From positions 1-64,000 of the forward strand of contig JAZSQB010000046.1 of assembly GCA_045537695.1 (NCBI GenBank): 64,000 bases of DNA. The letters run 5' to 3'. Positions within the stretch are counted from its first letter, which is position 1, and every line of letters begins with the position of its first letter. Source of the stretch: RGIG2041 sp045537695. GTDB lineage: Bacteria; Bacillota; Clostridia; UBA1381; UMGS1253. Shown here piece by piece: positions 36,038 to 44,446 of the stretch. The notes under the pieces were generated by a model. The model did no database searches. It was not told where the DNA came from and was given only the letters and a program-made list of their open reading frames with translations. The translations under genes and the position numbers were made by a program.

Positions 36038-36079
36038 CCTAAAATTCCTTTCTATATATCCAAAATTGGCTTGTCGGCA

Positions 36080-37525
36080 TTATAAACCGAGAAGCGATTT
36101 ATATAAATGCAGATATTTTTCAGCGGAAACTTCCCAAGAAAAATCTGCCTTCATAGCTTGTCTTACGAGGGACTTCCATGCTTTTTTGCTGTTTTTGAAA
36201 GTATCTAAAGCATAGTGCGTCACCTTCAAAAGGTCATTTGAGTCATACGGCGTAAAAGAAAAACCTGTTCCTTCGCCCGTGAATTCGTTGTACGGAACTA
36301 CGGTGTCTTTCAGACCGCCGGTTTCGCGCACGATGGGGAGTGTACCGTATTTCATGGAGATAATCTGGCTCAGGCCGCACGGCTCAAAGCGCGACGGCAT
36401 TAAAAATGTATCACAGCCGGCATAAATCTTATGCGCCAGGTTATTATCGAAGCAAATTCTTGCTGCAAATTTGTCCGGATACGTTTTTGCATACCAGCGG
36501 AACATATTTTCATAATGTGTATCGCCGGTGCCGAGTACGACAAGCTGAATATCCCATTTTGCAAGCTCAGCAATTGCCTGCGCAATCAGGTCCAAGCCTT
36601 TTTGCGAAGTAAGGCGGCTGACAATACCAATCAGCATGCTGTCCGGATTTTCGGCAAGCCCTAAATCCTTTTGCAGGCACGCTTTATTATATGCTTTGCC
36701 GCTGATGAAGTTCCTGGCGTTAAACATTTTATATATTCCGTCATCTGTTGCCGGATTATACTGCTCGTAGGAAAGACCGTTCACGATACCGGTCAGTTGG
36801 CCGTTTCTTGCACGCATCAAGCCGTCTAAGCCTTCGCCGTATTCCGGCGTCTGGATTTCGCCGGCATAGGTCTCGCTGACGGTTGTGATGGCGTCTGCAT
36901 ACACCAAGCCGCCTTTAAGCATATTGACATCGCCTTTGTATTCGAGCTTGTCGCTTGTAAGGTAGGAAGCATCTAAACCTAAAACATCACGGAGTGCGTT
37001 TTTGTCCCATACCCCTTGGAATAACAGATTATGAATGGTAATTACCGTTTTAATACCGCGATAGAACGGGTTGTCCTGGAATTGTGCATTTAAAAGCACC
37101 GGTATCGCGGCGCTCTGCCAGTCGTTTACGTGAATGATATCCGGTTTAAAATCAATGTCCGGCAAAATGGACAGCGCAGCCTTGGAGAAAAAGGCGAATT
37201 TTTCAAAGTCTTCGTGAATATACCCATAAAGCCGCTGGCCGATAAAGTAAAACTCATTATCTATAAAATAAACTTTAATGTTTTTGTAATCTAATTCAAA
37301 AATGCCACAGTATTGTCTGCGCCAACCAAGCGGGACCTCGATAGCTTTGATAAAGCGCATCTGTGAACGGTATTCATCGCCGATGCAGCCATAGAGCGGC
37401 ATACATACACGCACATCCACGCCTGCCTTTGCAAGCGCAAGGGGAAGGGTGCCTGCAACATCGGCAAGACCACCGGATTTTGCAAACGGAACAACCTCGG
37501 ATGAAACATAGAATACTTTTAACAT
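36080..37525 (-). CDS. glgA: Glycogen synthase, ADP-glucose type
   Basis: 481-residue GT5 glycosyltransferase extending alpha-1,4-glucan with ADP-glucose. The N-terminal KSGGLADVAGTLP binds the nucleotide sugar; RLTSQKGLDLI and PSRFEPCGLSQ are C-terminal GT-B motifs. ATG 37525 follows GGAGGG; the longer frame upstream crosses a terminator and is rejected. Third of glgC-glgD-glgA, but a terminator-like hairpin separates it from glgD. Confidence 0.97.
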   Translation of the reverse strand: MLKVFYVSSEVVPFAKSGGLADVAGTLPLALAKAGVDVRVCMPLYGCIGDEYRSQMRFIKAIEVPLGWRRQYCGIFELDYKNIKVYFIDNEFYFIGQRLYGYIHEDFEKFAFFSKAALSILPDIDFKPDIIHVNDWQSAAIPVLLNAQFQDNPFYRGIKTVITIHNLLFQGVWDKNALRDVLGLDASYLTSDKLEYKGDVNMLKGGLVYADAITTVSETYAGEIQTPEYGEGLDGLMRARNGQLTGIVNGLSYEQYNPATDDGIYKMFNARNFISGKAYNKACLQKDLGLAENPDSMLIGIVSRLTSQKGLDLIAQAIAELAKWDIQLVVLGTGDTHYENMFRWYAKTYPDKFAARICFDNNLAHKIYAGCDTFLMPSRFEPCGLSQIISMKYGTLPIVRETGGLKDTVVPYNEFTGEGTGFSFTPYDSNDLLKVTHYALDTFKNSKKAWKSLVRQAMKADFSWEVSAEKYLHLYKSLLGL

Positions 37526-37545
37526 AATGACCCTCCAAATACAGG

Positions 37546-37568
37546 AAAAAGGGGATGAAAACATCCCC
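37546..37568 (-). terminator. Intrinsic terminator-like hairpin between glgD and glgA
   Basis: On the minus strand GGGGATG-TTTT-CATCCCC (37568-37551) is followed by five T. It is placed 21 bases upstream of glgA, so it may lower glgA-glgP expression relative to glgC-glgD. Confidence 0.65.
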
Positions 37569-37595
37569 GCAATTTCCTTACAGTCTGTTTGTATA

Positions 37596-38720
37596 TTATA
37601 CGACGCTGCGTTTTGCAATAACAAATGGATAATTCGGCTGTCCCATCACCGTTTTGCCGCTCAGCAGTGTCACTTCCTTGTCCAAAACAACATTTTCTGC
37701 AAAGCAGTTTTCTAAAATAACGCTATTTTGCATAACGATTGCATTTTTAATTGTTGTGCCTTTGCCGACTTTTACGCCGCGGAATATAATGGAGTTTTCC
37801 ACCGTGCCGTCAATGATGCAACCATCGGCAACCAGCGAGCCGGTTACCTTTGCGTTTGCACCGTAGCGCGTCGGCGGCTGGTCCTTGACCTTTGTGAAAA
37901 TCTTGTCCTTTGCAAGGAAGATTTCTTTGCGGATTGCAGTGTCAAGCATATGCATATTGTTCGTAAAGTACGAATTGATAGAGCTTACGCGACCGACAAA
38001 CCCGTCAAACCGATAGCCGAAAATGCGCAGGGTGTGCAGCTTTTTTATCAGCACATCCATTGTAAAATCGTGTTCGCCGCGGGAGAAACAATCCTCTACA
38101 AGCGACATTAAAAGCGTACGCTCAATGATAAATGTCGCCATAGAAACCTTGTTGCTGGTCGGGTGCGGATGGTTTTTCATAATGTCCGTTACGCGACCTT
38201 CTTCATCGGTTTCGAGAAAAGTGTAATTCTGCACTTCAGACGGCTCTAAGTTTTCTGTACAGTTGTAGAGAATCGTAATATCGGCATTCACTTTTTTATG
38301 GAAAGACAGTGCCTTTTTGTATGTGCAGTTATAGAATGTGCTTGCTCTGGAAATGACGAAATAGTCCGGTTTGGTTCTGCGGATGAAGCCGAAAATGCCA
38401 TACAATGTATCAATATCTCCCGTTACCTGACCGATATTGTCCTTTTCTACAAACGGTGGCAACATATATAAGCCGGAGTTTTTGCGGTTTAAATCCCACG
38501 GCTTGCCGGAGCCTAAATGGTCCATCAGGGATGAATAGTTATGCTGTGTCGCTACGCCAATGTTGCGAATACCAGAGTTGACCATGTTGGACATCGTAAA
38601 GTCAATCAGGCGATATCTGCCTGCCATCGGCAGAGCGGCGATGGAACGTTTTTCGGTAAGGGAACCAAAATGTGAGCTGCGTTCATCTGCTAAAATAATA
38701 CCTGCCATAGGGTCCATCAT
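37596..38720 (-). CDS. glgD: Glucose-1-phosphate adenylyltransferase subunit GlgD
   Basis: 374-residue homologue of GlgC. The nucleotide-binding loop is altered (AGIILADERSSHFGSL instead of the GGxGxRL of GlgC), which is typical of GlgD, the non-catalytic or regulatory subunit that raises GlgC activity in Firmicutes. The C-terminal left-handed beta-helix repeats are kept (GCIIDGTVENSIIFRGVKVG). ATG 38720 is two bases past the glgC stop and follows GGGAGGTG inside glgC, so the two are coupled. Confidence 0.95.
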   Translation of the reverse strand: MMDPMAGIILADERSSHFGSLTEKRSIAALPMAGRYRLIDFTMSNMVNSGIRNIGVATQHNYSSLMDHLGSGKPWDLNRKNSGLYMLPPFVEKDNIGQVTGDIDTLYGIFGFIRRTKPDYFVISRASTFYNCTYKKALSFHKKVNADITILYNCTENLEPSEVQNYTFLETDEEGRVTDIMKNHPHPTSNKVSMATFIIERTLLMSLVEDCFSRGEHDFTMDVLIKKLHTLRIFGYRFDGFVGRVSSINSYFTNNMHMLDTAIRKEIFLAKDKIFTKVKDQPPTRYGANAKVTGSLVADGCIIDGTVENSIIFRGVKVGKGTTIKNAIVMQNSVILENCFAENVVLDKEVTLLSGKTVMGQPNYPFVIAKRSVV

Positions 38721-38722
38721 AA

Positions 38723-40000
38723 TCAAACACCTCCCTGAGCGGCTGCAGCACAGTCTTCGTTGTCTGCCGCCTTTTCAAATTTTAAGTTTTCGCGGATGAT
38801 GTCACATTCCACCATCGCACCTTTGTAAATTTCTGTGTTTGGCTCAATCATAACGCCACCCTGCAGAAGAACGATGCCATCTGTGCACATCGGGGAAGCG
38901 TATGGATTGTCTTCACATTCATTTACGCCGATTATAACGCCTTCGCCGATAATTGCACCCGGTCCGATGATGGTTTTTTCAATAACCGCACCGGCACCGA
39001 TTTTTACGTTCGGCATAATAACACTGTCGCGGATGATTGCGCCGTCACCGACATCTACACCTTCGGAAAGTACGGAATGCTCCACATTACCGTTGATGTA
39101 ACAACCTTCTGTAATACAACAGTTTTTCAGTACGGCTTCTGTAGAAATGTAATGGGGCGGTTTTACCGGATTTCTGGAAAAAATACGCCACTGTGGGTCA
39201 TTGATGTCTAAAAGCGGCGGCTCGGAAAGCATATCCATATGCGCCTCCCAGAGACTCTGGATAGTGCCGACATCGCGCCAGTAGTCTTCGTAGTGGTAAG
39301 CAAACATCTTTTCATTCATTTGCAGCATCTGCGGAATAATGTTTTTGCCGAAATCGTTATCAGAATGTGGATTGTTTTCGTCCACAATCAAATATTTTTT
39401 AAGTGTCTGCCAATTAAAGATGTAAATGCCCATAGAAGCCAGATTGCTTTTTGGATTTTTCGGCTTTTCCTCAAATTCCGTAATGCGGTTTTCGTTATCT
39501 ACGTTCATAATGCCAAAACGTGGTGCTTCTTCCCACGGCACAGGCATTACGGCTACGGTTGCCTCTGCTTCTGCGGCAACGTGTGCGCTGAGCATCTTTG
39601 CATAATCCATTTTATAAATGTGGTCGCCGGACATAATGAGCACATAGTTTGGATTAAACTGCTCAATAAAACTGATATTCTGGTATATGGCGTTGGCTGT
39701 ACCTTTGTACCATTCGCCCTTTTCTGCTTTTACGTATGGAGGCAATACGTACACGCCGCCATAGTTGCGGTCCAAATCCCACGGCACACCATTTCCGATA
39801 TATGTGTTTAACTCCAATGGCTGGTACTGCGTCAGGACACCAACGGCTTCTATGCCAGAGTGCGTGCAGTTGCTGAGCGCAAAGTCAATGATGCGGTATT
39901 TGCCCCCAAATGGTACGGCTGGTTTTGCAACATCCTTTGTCAGCGCACCTAAACGGCTACCCTGACCACCGGCAAGTATCATGCCTACACAGTTTGTCAT
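38723..40000 (-). CDS. glgC: Glucose-1-phosphate adenylyltransferase GlgC
   Basis: 425-residue catalytic subunit making ADP-glucose from glucose-1-phosphate and ATP. AGGQGSRLGALT (residues 10-21) is the nucleotide site; KPAVPFGGKYRIIDF and IMSGDHIYKMDY follow; beta-helix repeats occupy the last third (GEGVIIGVNE). The ATG has AGGAGG upstream. It is preceded by an unusual structured stretch at 40020-40124. Confidence 0.97.
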   Translation of the reverse strand: MTNCVGMILAGGQGSRLGALTKDVAKPAVPFGGKYRIIDFALSNCTHSGIEAVGVLTQYQPLELNTYIGNGVPWDLDRNYGGVYVLPPYVKAEKGEWYKGTANAIYQNISFIEQFNPNYVLIMSGDHIYKMDYAKMLSAHVAAEAEATVAVMPVPWEEAPRFGIMNVDNENRITEFEEKPKNPKSNLASMGIYIFNWQTLKKYLIVDENNPHSDNDFGKNIIPQMLQMNEKMFAYHYEDYWRDVGTIQSLWEAHMDMLSEPPLLDINDPQWRIFSRNPVKPPHYISTEAVLKNCCITEGCYINGNVEHSVLSEGVDVGDGAIIRDSVIMPNVKIGAGAVIEKTIIGPGAIIGEGVIIGVNECEDNPYASPMCTDGIVLLQGGVMIEPNTEIYKGAMVECDIIRENLKFEKAADNEDCAAAAQGGV

Positions 40001-40019
40001 GTATATTCCTCCTGTCTAT

Positions 40020-40124
40020 CATTTCGCGCGTAGCTTGTGCAGGCGTCTAAGCTTTTAACCGGTCAGTTTAGGCGGATGCTTCGGACACAAAAAAGGGGAG
40101 TGTCCTACAGGTTATGGCGAAATG
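40020..40124 (-). ncRNA. Candidate structured RNA leader of glgC
   Basis: CATTTCGC (40020-40027) and GCGAAATG (40117-40124) form an eight-base closing stem around about 90 bases. Inside are GGACAC (40083-40088) / GTGTCC (40100-40105) and AGCTT (40032-40036) / AAGCT (40049-40053). It ends about 20 bases before the glgC start. I recognise no known riboswitch; the pairing is by eye only. Confidence 0.4.
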
Positions 40125-40147
40125 TAATTTTGGTTATTATCCTAAAA

Positions 40148-40171
40148 CTGCATATTAACTAACTTATGCAG
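40148..40171 (-). terminator. Weak terminator-like hairpin after glgB
   Basis: CTGCATA (40148-40154) / TATGCAG (40165-40171) with a short T4 tail on the minus strand, 13 bases past the glgB stop. Confidence 0.4.
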
Positions 40172-40183
40172 TAAACAAGGCAA

Positions 40184-42112
40184 TTATGATTTTTTTGTCT
40201 TTTTAGTGCTTTTTCTCTTTAAATAAAGTGTGGAGAGCGGCGGTAAATCCAATTCGAGTGTATACTTAAAGTTGCCCCAAGGTTTTTTCTTGGCTTTGTA
40301 GGTGGACTTAATTTCCGTGCTGCCGCTAAAGCGCACATCATCGCTATTTAAAATGACTTCGTATTCGCCACCGGCGGGTACGCCAATGGTGTAGTGCGGT
40401 CTGTCTACGGGCGTGAAACTGGAAACGACAACTAAGGCGTTGGATTTAGCCTTTGCATAGCGAACAAAGGAAAAAACACTGTTGTTTTCGTCGCTTGCGT
40501 TAATCCACTCAAACCCGTCCCAGCTGTTTTCGATTTGCCAGAGACTCTTTTCAGCTTTGTAGGTTTCGTTTAAATACTGGACAAAACGAAGTAAACCATC
40601 GTGTGTATCATATTCGTGCAGATTCCAGTCTAAGCCTTCCTCCGGACGCCATTCAATAAACTGACCGAATTCTCCGCCCATAAAGAGCAGTTTTTTGCCC
40701 GGATGCGCCATCATATAGGCATAAAAGGCTTTTAATTGCTTAAACTTTTCATCGTATGTTCCATACATCTTATCTAATAGCGAACGTTTACCGTGCACCA
40801 CTTCGTCGTGCGAGAGCGGCAGAATGTAGTTTTCGGAAAAAGCATAAAACATAGAGAAAGTCAAAGCGTTATGGTTAAATTTGCGGAAATACGGGTCCAT
40901 GGACATATAACGGAGTGAATCGTTCATCCAACCCATATTCCACTTGTAATTAAAACCAAGACCGCCCTGGTCAACAGGTTTGGTAACGCTGGGCCAGGCG
41001 GTGGATTCTTCTGCAATCATTAACGCATTCGGATAGTCCTTGAAGATGGCTGCGTTTAAATTTTGCAGGAATTTTACCGCTTCATAATTTTCATTGCCGC
41101 CGTCTTTGTTTGCGATCCAGTTGCCGTCACTTCTGTTGTAGTCGCGATAGAGCATAGAGGACACAGCATCCACGCGCAAACCGTCGATGTGATACATTTC
41201 AAACCAAAAGTGTGCGTTGGAAATGAGAAAGGAGAGAACTTCGTTTCTGCCGTAATCAAAAACGAGCGTGCCCCATTCCTTGTGCTCGCCGATGCGCGGG
41301 TCGGGGTATTCATAAATCGGCGTGCCGTCAAATTTGGCAAGGCCGTGTGCATCACGCGGAAAATGCGCCGGCACCCAGTCCATAATGACACCAATGCCGT
41401 TTTGATGACATGCATCGATAAAGCGCATCAATTGCTCCGGTGTGCCGTATCGGCTGGTAGCAGCATAATAACCGGTAACCTGATAGCCCCAGGAACCGTC
41501 AAACGGATGCTCGGAGAGCGGCATAACTTCAATATGTGTATAACCCATACCCTTGACATAGGGGATAAGCGTGTCGATTAATTCTTCGTAGGTATACACA
41601 CCACCGTCTTCTTTGCGACGCCAGGAACCGAGATGTGCTTCATAAATCAGCATCGGACGGTCATACGGCGCAGTTTTGCTTGCGGCAGCCTGCCATTTTT
41701 TGTCCTTCCATTTATATCCACTGATATCGTGTACAACGGAGGCGGTGTTTGGGCGAACTTCCGCATAAAAACCGTACGGGTCTGTCTTGTATACAACTTC
41801 TCCGCTTTGCGTCTTAATTGCATATTTATAAATATCGCCGGCTTGCATTGCATTGGAAACGCATACCCATACACCGGTGCTTTCTATGCTTTGCAGAGGC
41901 GAATGCTGTGTGTCCCAGTTGTTGAAATTGCCGACCAAAGATACGGCTAAAGCATTTGGCGCCCAAACGGCAAAGCGGTAACCATCAAAATCTTCGGCAG
42001 TGTATTTGTGACAGCCGAACAGCTTATATGCTTGCGAATTCGTGCCACGACCAAACAAATACAACTGAAAATCTGTGATGCCGTACCAATTTTTTGCTTG
42101 CTTGTTTGTCAT
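40184..42112 (-). CDS. glgB: 1,4-alpha-glucan branching enzyme
   Basis: 642-residue GH13 branching enzyme introducing alpha-1,6 links into glycogen. An N-terminal CBM48 beta-sandwich (about 45-125, FAVWAPNALAVSLVGNFNNW) precedes the TIM barrel; catalytic motifs are DGLRVDAV (nucleophile), AEEST (acid/base) and LSHDEVVHG. The C-terminus ends in a Lys/Ser/Thr-rich tail. ATG 42112 follows GGAGG and it has its own promoter. Confidence 0.97.
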   Translation of the reverse strand: MTNKQAKNWYGITDFQLYLFGRGTNSQAYKLFGCHKYTAEDFDGYRFAVWAPNALAVSLVGNFNNWDTQHSPLQSIESTGVWVCVSNAMQAGDIYKYAIKTQSGEVVYKTDPYGFYAEVRPNTASVVHDISGYKWKDKKWQAAASKTAPYDRPMLIYEAHLGSWRRKEDGGVYTYEELIDTLIPYVKGMGYTHIEVMPLSEHPFDGSWGYQVTGYYAATSRYGTPEQLMRFIDACHQNGIGVIMDWVPAHFPRDAHGLAKFDGTPIYEYPDPRIGEHKEWGTLVFDYGRNEVLSFLISNAHFWFEMYHIDGLRVDAVSSMLYRDYNRSDGNWIANKDGGNENYEAVKFLQNLNAAIFKDYPNALMIAEESTAWPSVTKPVDQGGLGFNYKWNMGWMNDSLRYMSMDPYFRKFNHNALTFSMFYAFSENYILPLSHDEVVHGKRSLLDKMYGTYDEKFKQLKAFYAYMMAHPGKKLLFMGGEFGQFIEWRPEEGLDWNLHEYDTHDGLLRFVQYLNETYKAEKSLWQIENSWDGFEWINASDENNSVFSFVRYAKAKSNALVVVSSFTPVDRPHYTIGVPAGGEYEVILNSDDVRFSGSTEIKSTYKAKKKPWGNFKYTLELDLPPLSTLYLKRKSTKKTKKS

Positions 42113-42152
42113 GAGCGCGCCTCCTAAAATATATTAGTAATTATTTTCTAAT

Positions 42153-42181
42153 AGTATATCACATTATTGACATAAAATCAA
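42153..42181 (-). promoter_or_regulatory. Promoter of the glycogen operon (glgB)
   Basis: Minus strand TTGATT (42181-42176), 17 bases, TATACT (42158-42153). Confidence 0.75.
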
Positions 42182-42208
42182 TTGGTTTTAATAAAATTTT
42201 CTTCCAAA

Positions 42209-42223
42209 ATCCGCCGCTTGCGG
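42209..42223 (-). terminator. Weak hairpin after the PocR regulator gene
   Basis: Minus strand TCCGC / GCGGA followed by TTTT, 13 bases past the stop at 42237. Short stem. Confidence 0.35.
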
Positions 42224-42236
42224 ACTTAGTCTCTTA

Positions 42237-43091
42237 TTATGCTTTCAAATCGATTTTATAGGTGGTTGGAGTTACACCAAACGTCTTCTTAAATACACGG
42301 TTAAAATACGTGACATTGTTAAAACCGGATTCTAGAGAAATTTCGATAATGGTTTTATCGGTATTTTTAAGCATAGCACAGGCATGCGCCAGACGCACCT
42401 TTGTTACATAGTCTGAAAAGGTTAAACCCATTTCTTTTTTATACAATCTGCCGAGATAGTTTTCATTGAAGAAAAACAGCTTTGCCAGATGCTTGAGCGA
42501 AAGAATATTTGCATAGTTTGCGTTTACATAGTTGTTAATGGAGCGTACACACCAATGCATATCGCTTTTGCTTTGTAATTTATAATACTGACATAGCATC
42601 AGTATGTAACTTTTTAGTATTTCGCCGGTTTGAGCCCATTGTTCGAGTTTTGCGGCGTTTGTCTGTTTCGGACGTGCGAGTAAAAGACGGTATTCGTCTA
42701 CGCCGGTGCGCTTTGCCATACGTGCAATGTGTTGTTTCGTTTTTTCGTCTTCCGTATTGATGTGTCCGACATAAATTACAGAAATCAGTTTTTGGTTAAA
42801 ATAGACCGGTGTAATATATTCTGTCAGACCAAAGGGACAGGTATTAACATAGGGAGCGCTGCTCATATGGCATTTTTTTATCGTTAGTGCCTTACAAGCC
42901 AGACAGTGCATGGCACCCTTTGCGGTTGACTTTGCTGTATGACAAAAACTATGCATATGCGTTAGATTCTGCGTTTCAAGTTGCATAATTGTATTGGACA
43001 TCATGCCGCAGAGGTCTAATATACAAATGTGTATATCCGATTCGGCCGAAAGAACATTTACGATGGTTTGTAAAGATGCTATTGGCTCCAT
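42237..43091 (-). CDS. AraC-family regulator with N-terminal PocR domain
   Basis: 284 residues. The N-terminal half (about 5-160) is a PocR-like sensory domain with its usual cysteine cluster (SFCHTAKSTAKGAMHCLACK and CPFGLTEYITPV). The C-terminal 100 residues are a double helix-turn-helix AraC domain (LKHLAKLFFFNENYLGRLYK; IIEISLESGFNNVTYFNRVF). ATG 43091 follows GAGGTG and it has its own promoter. It lies immediately upstream of glgB on the same strand, so control of glycogen genes is a reasonable but unproven guess. Confidence 0.88.
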   Translation of the reverse strand: MEPIASLQTIVNVLSAESDIHICILDLCGMMSNTIMQLETQNLTHMHSFCHTAKSTAKGAMHCLACKALTIKKCHMSSAPYVNTCPFGLTEYITPVYFNQKLISVIYVGHINTEDEKTKQHIARMAKRTGVDEYRLLLARPKQTNAAKLEQWAQTGEILKSYILMLCQYYKLQSKSDMHWCVRSINNYVNANYANILSLKHLAKLFFFNENYLGRLYKKEMGLTFSDYVTKVRLAHACAMLKNTDKTIIEISLESGFNNVTYFNRVFKKTFGVTPTTYKIDLKA

Positions 43092-43121
43092 TCACTTCAC
43101 CTCATGTTTGCTATTATACTT

Positions 43122-43150
43122 ATTTTAACACAAAAGTATGTTTTGTTCAA
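43122..43150 (-). promoter_or_regulatory. Promoter of the PocR-type regulator
   Basis: Minus strand TTGAAC (43150-43145), 17 bases, TAAAAT (43127-43122). Confidence 0.75.
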
Positions 43151-43309
43151 GGCTTAATGTGTTTTTAAAAAATTTGTCCGCATGCATTGGATTATAACGA
43201 TTATGCAAGCAACAAAAGCAAAAATTACAGAGTTTTCTTTTTGATTTAAAACAAAAATGGTTGAAGAAAATGCAGAACTATGAAATTTTTGCTGTTTTTT
43301 ACACAATAA

Positions 43310-43338
43310 TTGACATTGTTTTGTATTCGTGCTAAACT
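43310..43338 (+). promoter_or_regulatory. Promoter of the cupin-AraC regulator
   Basis: TTGACA (43310-43315), 17 bases, TAAACT (43333-43338). Divergent from the PocR gene; 43151-43309 is AT-rich with nothing recognisable. Confidence 0.75.
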
Positions 43339-43376
43339 AACTGCGAAGAATCTCTTGAACCGAGGTGTTTTCGTAT

Positions 43377-44195
43377 ATGAAACATTACATAGATGCAGAT
43401 AATTTGCTGTCGCCGATATTCGTGGAGCGCGAGCGACGTGAGACACGTATGCCGACCGTAAAAGAGCACGTGCATAATTTCTATGAATTGTACTTTTTAG
43501 TTGATGGACAAATTGATAAGTTTATTGAAAATCGCAGTTATCATTTAAAACCGCTCGATATGGTTGTTGTGCCGCCGCAGGTGTTGCATAAGTCCTTACT
43601 GTGTAAGGATTTTCGTCATGAACGAATGTTGGTGTATTTTGACGAACGAAGTGCGCCGAAGGAAATCCTGGAAGCGCTTTCAACACTGCAGGGTGTTATT
43701 TCCTTATCGAATGATGCGTCAATGCGCGTATTTAAATTGTTTAATATTCTTTTGCGTGAGCACGCACAGGAGGAATGGTATACGCAATATGTATCCGCTG
43801 TGCTTTGCGAGATGTTGATTGTGATTTTGCGCAACGTCAAAGTGAAAAATGAAAATTATGCCGGCATTCGCTTTGATAGGATTATTGACTATGTAAAAGC
43901 GCATTGTACGGAGCAGATTTCTCTGCGTGCTACAGCGAAAACCTTTTTTATCAGCGAAGCGCACCTAAGTCGTCTGTTTCGTAAGAATACAGGATTTACT
44001 TTTACACAGTATGTGAATTACCAGCGCATTATATTTTCGCATGCACTGCTCGCGAAAAGCGATATGAATATCGGTGAAATTGCCAGTGCGAGTGGATTTG
44101 AAAATTTAACGCACTTTGGACGCGTATTTAAGCAGTTGACCGGCTATTCGCCGCGTGATTACAGAAAACAGATGTCGTATCTGCAATATGATTGA
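43377..44195 (+). CDS. AraC-family regulator with N-terminal cupin domain
   Basis: 272 residues. The N-terminal cupin (about 15-95) shows the H-x-H-F-Y-E pattern (HVHNFYELYFLVDG) used for sugar sensing in this family, and the C-terminal AraC DNA-binding domain (about 175-268) ends FENLTHFGRVFKQLTGYSPRDYR. ATG 43377 follows GAGGTG with nine bases; a start at 43365 would lie inside the site. It ends with a strong terminator. The downstream isomerase-like gene has its own promoter and is a possible target. Confidence 0.87.
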   Translation: MKHYIDADNLLSPIFVERERRETRMPTVKEHVHNFYELYFLVDGQIDKFIENRSYHLKPLDMVVVPPQVLHKSLLCKDFRHERMLVYFDERSAPKEILEALSTLQGVISLSNDASMRVFKLFNILLREHAQEEWYTQYVSAVLCEMLIVILRNVKVKNENYAGIRFDRIIDYVKAHCTEQISLRATAKTFFISEAHLSRLFRKNTGFTFTQYVNYQRIIFSHALLAKSDMNIGEIASASGFENLTHFGRVFKQLTGYSPRDYRKQMSYLQYD

Positions 44196-44236
44196 TGCAA
44201 AGCCTGCGGGATGACCGCAGGCTTTGCATGTTTTTT
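44195..44236 (+). terminator. Strong terminator after the cupin-AraC gene
   Basis: ATGCAAAGCCTGCGG (44195-44209) pairs perfectly with CCGCAGGCTTTGCAT (44215-44229), followed by a T-run. Confidence 0.95.
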
Positions 44237-44369
44237 GGGGGTACTGCATTGATGAAATACTGACAGATACAATTAAGTATGTTAACCTTACTGCAGAAAG
44301 AGGATGAAAGCCGAAGGGAATGCACATCGCTTGTCGGGCGCGTATTTTTTGTCAAACATGTGTTTTTTA

Positions 44370-44398
44370 TTGACTTTATAAATCTTGTGTGATAAAAT
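44370..44398 (+). promoter_or_regulatory. Promoter of the TIM-barrel isomerase-like gene
   Basis: TTGACT (44370-44375), 17 bases, TAAAAT (44393-44398). The interval 44237-44369 holds no gene I can support. Confidence 0.8.
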
Positions 44399-44446
44399 TA
44401 CTGTTGGCTAATAATCAAAATTGTTTAAAAGAGAGGATGTTTTTTT

